Assembly: GCA_937889015.1 (NCBI GenBank)
Contig: CALARR010000032.1
Location: forward strand, 1 to 64,000
Direction of reading: 5' to 3'
From: an uncultured Planctomycetales bacterium
GTDB lineage: Bacteria > Planctomycetota > Planctomycetia > Pirellulales > Thermoguttaceae
DNA length: 64,000 nucleotides
Shown here piece after piece: positions 58,968 through 64,000 of the stretch (positions are counted from its first letter, which is position 1; each line of letters opens with the position of its first letter). Under the pieces are notes generated by a model. It did no database searches, had not been told where the DNA came from, and saw only the letters and a program-made list of their open reading frames with translations. The position numbers and the translations under genes are program-made.

Positions 58968-59831
58968 GTGGCGAATCTAACGGATAATCGCGTGGAGACG
59001 GAACCGAATTCCGCACACACTGGGCGCTCTGGTGCCGGCTGGAAACAGTCCTCGCGGTGGTGTATTCTCGTCTTGTTACTGCTAGGACTGGTCACATCGT
59101 TGTCTATCGTAGCGTACAAATACGTGCGTGAGCGGATTCACAATATGGAGTGCGGGAATCATCTCAAAGCGATTGGGCTGGCGTTGCACACTTATCACAC
59201 GCAATACGGAGTTTTCCCTCCTGCTCACTTCTGCGACGAGGCCAGAGAACCCATCAACAGTTGGCGCACGGTGATAGTTCCTGGCCGTCTCTGGTACACT
59301 TTTCCGTCCACCTATGATTTCACCAAACGCTGGGATACCCCAGAGAATTCCAGACTTCTTGCTGCCGAGAGTGAGAAATCGCAGAGGCACTTCCAATGCC
59401 CGTCTGCTGATAGTGAATCGCCGACGATCACAAACTACGTTGCGGTAGTCGGCGCGAATACCATGTGGCCGGGCCGTGAGCCGGCGAAACAGGCTGCCGA
59501 TGGTTCCGACAGAGACAAGATACTTGTGATTGAAGTCATCAACTCCGATATTCTGTGGATGGAGCCGCGAGACCTGACGTTAGAGCAAGCATTGGACGCC
59601 ATTCAACCCAAGAAGGGCATCATCGGCATTGGCAGCCACCATCGGGATGGAGTGCATTATGTGACGGTTGGCGGCGAAGTGCGAACGCTGGACCCAAGTA
59701 TCGACCGGGAGGCATTGCGCAAACTGTTGGTCAGAGAAGTCCCTAAAAAGTCATTGCCTATTGCGACGGAGAAAAGCGCAGAGCCATCTTCTCCTCAATT
59801 CTCTGGCGACAGAAAGGACTTGCCCAAGTGA
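58968..59831 (+). CDS. DUF1559-type pilin-like protein
   Basis: The protein has 287 residues from a GTG with GGAGG 8 bp upstream. One membrane helix (CILVLLLLGLVTSLSIVAY) precedes the DUF1559 signature NHLKAIGLALHTYHTQYGVFPPAHF and 'TNYVAVVGANTMWPG'. DUF1559 is a planctomycete-expanded family with type-IV-pilin-like N-termini. Here the prepilin peptidase motif is not obvious and the protein ends in a Ser/Pro/Lys tail. It sits between the RHS remnant and its smaller scar. Role unknown. Confidence 0.8.
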   Translation: MANLTDNRVETEPNSAHTGRSGAGWKQSSRWCILVLLLLGLVTSLSIVAYKYVRERIHNMECGNHLKAIGLALHTYHTQYGVFPPAHFCDEAREPINSWRTVIVPGRLWYTFPSTYDFTKRWDTPENSRLLAAESEKSQRHFQCPSADSESPTITNYVAVVGANTMWPGREPAKQAADGSDRDKILVIEVINSDILWMEPRDLTLEQALDAIQPKKGIIGIGSHHRDGVHYVTVGGEVRTLDPSIDREALRKLLVREVPKKSLPIATEKSAEPSSPQFSGDRKDLPK

Positions 59832-59885
59832 TCTTCTGTGGGATCTGGGGACAGCATACAGGACTCGTGAGATTCCGCCTTCTCA

Positions 59886-60083
59886 AAGGAGCACGCCGGC
59901 CCCGTGAACACTTCGACCACACTCAAGGTCGGCTGCTCGTACGCCTGGAACCGGCTGGTGAAGGTGGTGGACACCAGCACGTCCAGCACGGTGGCCGAAT
60001 ATGGCTATGACGGCCGGAATTTCAGAATCGTCAAGAAGATGTACAGCAGCGGCGTGTTGAGCGAAGTCCGCCACGCGTACTGA
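59886..60083 (+). pseudogene. Small RHS scar, in-frame internal deletion of the larger copy
   Basis: This repeats 57284-57330 and 57609-57760 of the larger RHS remnant joined together, with about 280 bp missing, including the palindromic element. The frame stays open (VNTSTTLKVG...AWNRLVKVVD... RNFRIVKKMYSSGVLSEV) and ends at RHAY-stop. There is no start codon or signal. Confidence 0.75.
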
Positions 60084-60494
60084 GGAGCGCGCACGATGGA
60101 TCTGCCCCCTTGGCGATCTTTGCGCCTTGGCGAGAGGCTTTTTGGGGCCGATGCGAACACGTAGAGGGGACCACGGACGGAAGATGGGCCTAACTCGCGA
60201 TGGTCGTGATGCGGCGTGCCTCGCTGCGCTCGGCGACGCCCTACAAGACACGCCAGCTCAATGTCGGGGACGGCGCACATGGGTCGGAAGTCGTTTCGAT
60301 TGACGATCCAGACCCCTGACATCAAGGCGGCTCCGCCTTGAAAGCCGCTGCGGGCGGCCCGGTTGGAATGCGAGCGAATCGCGTAAGGGTACTGACAGAG
60401 CCTGAGGCGTAGAGCCCCGGGTATCCACACAGGCGCGACGTCGGACCATCTCTCCGACGCGCCAAGTACGGCTCATCGACCGCCGCAGGCGCCT
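60084..60494. other. Intergenic, hairpins and GTAGGG element only
   Basis: Contains an inverted GTAGGG element (60212-60244) and a perfect hairpin CAAGGCGG/CCGCCTTG (60323-60340). No gene is seen. Confidence 0.55.
60212..60244 (-). repeat. GTAGGG-led element (inverted copy)
   Basis: It is the reverse complement of 12644-12676 with one mismatch (GAGCGCAGCGAGG versus GAGCGAAGCGAGG). Confidence 0.75.
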
Positions 60495-60592
60495 TTGTGC
60501 CTCTGCCCCTTCACCTCGCCACAAAGCTCCAGCATCGTGGCGGCTCTCGGCTTTCAGCTCTCAGCCCTCAGCTTTCAGAACCCCAACCAGCC
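60495..60592 (+). repeat. Direct repeat copy B (right flank of RHS block)
   Basis: It matches copy A at 56991 apart from about seven changes, and is followed by a TGCCTCTG tract as copy A is. Confidence 0.75.
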
Positions 60593-60672
60593 CCTCTGTG
60601 CCTCTGTCCTTCTACGCCTCTGTGCCTCTCTGCCTCTGTTCCTCTGCCTCGCGTCCATCTGCAGTTCCCCGA

Positions 60673-61629
60673 TCAGGCGCGTCCCACCGCCAGGAGCGAG
60701 CTGCCCCACGGCCAACGCCAGCCGGCGGCCAAAAGCCGATTCTCGACCGCTAACAATGCGGCCAGAGCGCGATTCAAAGGACGCGCGCAGGGCCGCACGT
60801 CCGAAGTCGCTTCGCAGGCGGCCGGCAGCCGGAGCAGGCTCGGCAAACGCGCCGCGACGATCACCGGCAACAGCGTACACACGCGATAGCTCAGAAACTC
60901 GACCTTCAAGTCCAGATCGTGCAGCAGCCGGCCCAACTGTCCCGCGCTGAACCGCTGCCGGTTGCCCACCGCCACGTCGTGTCCGCTGTACAGCCAGGCC
61001 CCGGCCGGTTCGTGCAGCACCAGCAGCCCACCCGGGCGCAAACGCTGGCGCAACCGTCCCAGGCCCGTGCGACACGCGCCACGGATCTTGGCGCTGCTGC
61101 CGGCCGCGGCCGTACACACGTCGCAGCACAGCACCAGGTCCAACTCCTCGACGTGGATATCCGGGCAGCACAGATCGCCCGCGTAGATGTCCGCGCCCGG
61201 CAGAGTCGCCCTGGCATGGGCCACGGCGCGGGGCGACAGATCAAAGCCGCCCAGGTAGCGCGGGGCGAGCAGGTCGCGCAGCAAGCGCAGGTTCTCGCCG
61301 CTGCCGCAGCCCGCGTCCAACACGCGTCCGCCGCGCAGCGCCTTGTACTGCGGCCGCATCAGAACGCGCGTCAACACGTCGCGCAGCCCTTGGTACCACC
61401 AATGCTCGCGTTCCAAGCCGTAGTTCGCTGCGCCGTCAATCGCCTCATGCGGTGTGGCGCGATTGGCTGTCTGCGCGCCGCGCGTGTCGCCTTGCGTGTC
61501 TCCACGGTCCACGCGGTTGGGGTTTGCATTGCCCATGAACCGAGGGCGCCCAGCGGAAGCCCGGTCTTCCAGGCCTCCGGTGGGTCGACCGGGACCATTA
61601 TCAAGGCAAGGATCAACAAGCCGCGTCAT
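60673..61629 (-). CDS. SAM-dependent class I methyltransferase
   Basis: The protein has 318 residues. The ATG at 61629 is chosen because GGAGG stands 9 bp upstream; it overlaps the aminotransferase by 17 bp, so translation is coupled. ATG at 61536 is a fallback. The Rossmann motif is GGRVLDAGCGSGENLRLLRDLL, then LGGFDLSPRAVAHARATLP and 'LDLVLCCDVCT'. The C-terminal half has hydrophobic stretches (TLLPVIVAARLPSLLRL) that may touch membranes. It likely methylates a sugar or a lipid-linked intermediate of the same glycan cluster. Confidence 0.85.
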   Translation of the reverse strand: MTRLVDPCLDNGPGRPTGGLEDRASAGRPRFMGNANPNRVDRGDTQGDTRGAQTANRATPHEAIDGAANYGLEREHWWYQGLRDVLTRVLMRPQYKALRGGRVLDAGCGSGENLRLLRDLLAPRYLGGFDLSPRAVAHARATLPGADIYAGDLCCPDIHVEELDLVLCCDVCTAAAGSSAKIRGACRTGLGRLRQRLRPGGLLVLHEPAGAWLYSGHDVAVGNRQRFSAGQLGRLLHDLDLKVEFLSYRVCTLLPVIVAARLPSLLRLPAACEATSDVRPCARPLNRALAALLAVENRLLAAGWRWPWGSSLLAVGRA

Positions 61630-62800
61630 GCTCGCCCACCTCCAGCGAGGCCATGGCCTCGCTGCAGCCCAGGGCATCGCCCCACCGCTGCCCCAGCCCC
61701 GCGTACGTCGCCGCGATCACGCGCTGGACTTCGTCGGGCCGCAGTTCCGGGTACATGGGCAGCGACAGCACCTGTTGCACGGCCAGTTCCGTCACCGGCA
61801 GTTGCGCGCGCCGATAGCCCAAAAACTTGTAGGCCGGCATCAAATGGATGGCCTGCGGATAGTGCAGGCCGAACCCCACGCGCGCTGCGCGAAGCGCCTC
61901 CAGCAGTGCCGCGCGGCACGCCACGCGGAGCACGTACAAATGAAAGCTGTGCTGCGCCGCCCCGGCCGTGTGCAACGGCAATCGGCAGTCCAGGCCCGAC
62001 AGGGCGGCCGTGTACTGCCGGGCCACATCGCGCCGCCGCGCCAAGGCGCGGTCCAAGTGCCGCAGCTTGACGCGCAACACGGCCGCCTGGATCTCGTCCA
62101 AGCGGCTGTTGATCCCTTCGCACGCCGCCACACGATCCGCTCCCCAGCCGTGGTTGCGCAGCATGCGCAGTCGGCCGGCCAGCGCCGGATCATCGGTGAC
62201 GCACAAGCCGCCGTCCCCCAGCGCCCCCAGGTTCTTGGTCGGGTAGAACGAAAAGCAGCCCACCTGTCCGAACGTTCCCACGTGCCGCGCGCCGTAGCGC
62301 GTCCCATGCGCCTGGGCACAGTCTTCGACCAGGGCCAGACCGTGACGCCGGGCCAGGTCCGCCAAGGGCGCCATTTCCGCGGCCAGGCCGTACAGGTGCA
62401 CCGGCACAAGGGCGCGCGTCCGCGGCCCGATCGCCGCCTGCACGGCGTCCGGGTCCATCAGCAGCGTGTCGGGCCGCACGTCGACGAAGCGCGGGGTGGC
62501 GCCCACCGCGCGGATCGCCGAAACGGTGGGCACGGCCGTGTTGGCCACGGTGATCACCTCGTCGCCCGGACCGATCGACAAGGCCTCCAGCGCCAGGCTC
62601 AACGCGGCCGTGCCACACCCGACCCCCACGCCTTGCGCCGCCCCGACGTATCGCGCGAATTCCGCTTCAAAGGCCTCGACCTGGGGTCCCAGAATCAGTT
62701 GCCCCGATTCCAGCACGGCGTCGATGGCCGCGCGGATCTCGCGCGCCAGCGCGTGGTACGCGCGGCAAGCGTCAAAGGCCTTGACCTCGGCGGCGCTCAT
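61613..62800 (-). CDS. DegT/DnrJ/EryC1 PLP-dependent sugar aminotransferase
   Basis: The protein has 395 residues. The PLP Lys is in FSFYPTKNLGALGDGG; VGCGTAALSLALEAL and 'DEVITVANTAVPTVSAI' are the usual cofactor-loop motifs, and 'HLYGLAAEM' with 'VEDCAQAHG' complete the family pattern. It converts a keto-sugar nucleotide to an amino-sugar nucleotide, resembling dTDP-3-amino-3,6-dideoxyhexose transaminases. The start ATG overlaps the epimerase stop by 4 bp. Part of a glycan operon. Confidence 0.93.
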   Translation of the reverse strand: MSAAEVKAFDACRAYHALAREIRAAIDAVLESGQLILGPQVEAFEAEFARYVGAAQGVGVGCGTAALSLALEALSIGPGDEVITVANTAVPTVSAIRAVGATPRFVDVRPDTLLMDPDAVQAAIGPRTRALVPVHLYGLAAEMAPLADLARRHGLALVEDCAQAHGTRYGARHVGTFGQVGCFSFYPTKNLGALGDGGLCVTDDPALAGRLRMLRNHGWGADRVAACEGINSRLDEIQAAVLRVKLRHLDRALARRRDVARQYTAALSGLDCRLPLHTAGAAQHSFHLYVLRVACRAALLEALRAARVGFGLHYPQAIHLMPAYKFLGYRRAQLPVTELAVQQVLSLPMYPELRPDEVQRVIAATYAGLGQRWGDALGCSEAMASLEVGEHDAAC

Positions 62801-63783
62801 AGATACTGCTCCCGGTTCTGTTCGAAGAACTGCACGGTCCGGGCCAGACCCTGCTCCAACTCGACGCGCGGTTGCCAGCCGGTGGCCTGGCCGAAGCGCT
62901 CGCTGCTGCCCCAGTAGTCGCCGATGTCGATCGCCGCGAGTTCCTCGGGAAACGGCACGCAGCGACACTCGAAGCGGCCGAAACGCCGCAGCAACCTCAC
63001 GAACTCCAGCAAACTGCAAGGGTGCGGATGGCCCAAGTTGAACGGCCCGCCGTCCACGCGCCCCGTGCCGGCGCACAACAGGGCGTCCACCACGTCGTCC
63101 ACGTAGTTGAAATCGCGGCGCTGCTGGCCCGTGCCATACAGGCAGATCGCCTCGCCCAACAGCGCGTGGCGCACGAAGCTGGCCACGAACCCGCTGTTCG
63201 GGCTGCGCAAGTCCATGCGCGGCCCGTAGGTGTTGGTCAGCCGCAGGCACACGCTGCGGATTCCGTGCGTGCGGCGATACAGGCGGTAGTACATTTCCGC
63301 CGCCAGGTGGTGGATACCGTTCACATCCACGGGCGCCACGGGGTGCGTCTCGTCGACCGGCAGGAACTGCGGCCGGCCGTACACCTGCCGCGTGCTGGTG
63401 TGCACCACGATGGCCTCGCGGTTCTCCGCCGCCAGGGCCTCCAACAGGCACAGGTGGGCGCGCAGGTTCATCTCCAGATCGGCCATCGGATCCAGCATGC
63501 TCTCCAGGTGGCCCGACTTGCCGGCCAGGCTGAACACCACGTCCTGCCGGCGCACGATGTCCTGCAGCCGCGCCTGCTGCCGCAAATCGAACAACTGCAG
63601 GTCCACGCGCGCGCGGATCGGCGCGATGTTCTGCAGCCGTCCGCCGCTGCCCGGCACAAAGGCGTCCACGATGGTCACCTGGGCACCCCACTCCACCAGG
63701 CGCAGCGCCAGGTTGCTCCCCAGGAAGCCCGCGCCCCCCGCAATCAACACCCGTTTGCCGGCATACAGTTCACGCATCGTCAT
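62797..63783 (-). CDS. NAD-dependent epimerase/dehydratase (extended SDR), atypical active site
   Basis: The protein has 328 residues with NAD motif VLIAGGAGFLGSNLALRL. Sugar-nucleotide segments include TSTRQVYGRPQ and 'LRLTNTYGPRMDLRSPNSGF'. At the place of the usual Y-x3-K the sequence reads NGIHHLAAE, so both Tyr and Lys are replaced. It may be an isomerase, dehydratase or reductase that uses a different base, or the family with an 'NGI-K' pattern. The N-terminus overlaps the preceding glycosyltransferase by 8-14 bp. Confidence 0.87.
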   Translation of the reverse strand: MTMRELYAGKRVLIAGGAGFLGSNLALRLVEWGAQVTIVDAFVPGSGGRLQNIAPIRARVDLQLFDLRQQARLQDIVRRQDVVFSLAGKSGHLESMLDPMADLEMNLRAHLCLLEALAAENREAIVVHTSTRQVYGRPQFLPVDETHPVAPVDVNGIHHLAAEMYYRLYRRTHGIRSVCLRLTNTYGPRMDLRSPNSGFVASFVRHALLGEAICLYGTGQQRRDFNYVDDVVDALLCAGTGRVDGGPFNLGHPHPCSLLEFVRLLRRFGRFECRCVPFPEELAAIDIGDYWGSSERFGQATGWQPRVELEQGLARTVQFFEQNREQYL

Positions 63784-64000
63784 CGACCTCGCGTCGCGGG
63801 TGCGCGTGGATGTAGCGTACCACGTGCTGCGGCATGCCCGTTTGCTCCAGGAAGATCCGCCCCACGTACTCGCCGATCACTCCCAGCACGATCAACTGCA
63901 CTCCGGAGAAGAAGGCCAGCCCGACCAGGATGCTGGAGATGCCCACGGCGATGTCGGGCCGGATCCACAGTTTCTCGATGATGATCGTCAGCAGCAGGAT
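63770..64000 (-). CDS. Glycosyltransferase family 2, C-terminal part (runs off the window)
   Basis: Only the last 76 codons are in view, with no stop or start upstream. Two hydrophobic helices (ILLLTIIIEKLWI; ISSILVGLAFFSGVQLIVLG) are followed by VIGEYVGRIFLEQTGMPQHV, the signature tail of membrane-bound DPM1/GtrB/ArnC-like transferases that load sugar onto polyprenyl phosphate. It is first of the glycan cluster. The catalytic domain lies outside this window. Confidence 0.85.
   Translation of the reverse strand: MLLLTIIIEKLWIRPDIAVGISSILVGLAFFSGVQLIVLGVIGEYVGRIFLEQTGMPQHVVRYIHAHPRREVDDDA

Noticed and set aside
61613..63691. One continuous 692-codon minus frame
   Set aside because: Only the last 395 codons are the aminotransferase. 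The front part is an out-of-frame reading of the epimerase gene, and the true ATG at 62800 overlaps the epimerase stop.
1..64000. tRNA and rRNA genes
   Set aside because: None recognised by eye anywhere in the window; a dedicated scan was not possible.

Overview
The window is GC-rich and looks like a chromosome of a planctomycete (Planctomycetota). Supporting signs are a DUF1559-type pilin-like protein, several Tat-exported catabolic proteins (Gfo/Idh/MocA, aldo/keto reductase, TIM-barrel isomerase), a sialate O-acetylesterase, very large secreted glycoside-hydrolase-like proteins, an RHS remnant, and many short palindromic intergenic repeats. This is inferred from gene content; no rRNA or other phylogenetic marker lies in the window.

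Layout. 0-11 kb is a sugar and secreted-protein region: a formylglycine-enzyme-like/sialidase fusion, a KDG-type sugar kinase, an aldo/keto reductase with a tetraheme cytochrome, a HemG/HemY-type porphyrinogen oxidase, an SGNH esterase and a large exported protein. 11-18.9 kb is mostly housekeeping: thioredoxin, an LRR lipoprotein, a MocA-type oxidoreductase, rsmG, ribD, a MazG-like pyrophosphatase and galU. GalU overlaps a GHMP sugar kinase. 21.5-23.7 kb is a compact type II restriction-modification system: adenine methylase, divergent controller gene, coupled nuclease. 23.7-28.3 kb holds a UroD-like methyltransferase, an M28 peptidase with two PDZ domains, a CPBP protease and a DUF2617 protein. 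28.4-35 kb is a minus-strand operon of two GH-like exported proteins and a methanogen-type ThyA-like enzyme. 35-43.3 kb is a TetR-controlled RND efflux operon ending in a Cys-rich secreted protein. 43.5-50 kb has an O-acetylesterase, an alpha-toroid lyase-like protein, a CopZ-type Fe-S protein, a rhomboid protease and a coiled-coil membrane protein. 50-55 kb has a MarR regulator coupled to a second TolC-like lipoprotein, then a C39-like exported protein. 55.7-60.7 kb is an RHS scar, a DUF1559 protein and dense repeats. 60.7-64 kb is a glycan cluster (glycosyltransferase, epimerase, aminotransferase, methyltransferase) that runs off the right edge.

The most interesting signals are non-coding. 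(1) A family of about 85-bp elements has six clear copies and one decayed copy, with roughly 17-bp terminal inverted repeats; some copies supply the stop codons of neighbouring genes. (2) A 26-bp hairpin appears to be inserted into one copy of a locally repeated sequence, and a second copy elsewhere shows compensatory arm changes. (3) A roughly 97-bp direct repeat brackets the RHS/DUF1559 block. (4) Two regulatory regions can be read at base level. The RND promoter (TTGACG-N17-TATAGT) has a perfect 13-bp inverted repeat laid over it. In the RM system, convergently overlapping divergent promoters carry two GGATAT operator boxes, and the controller gene is predicted to be leaderless.
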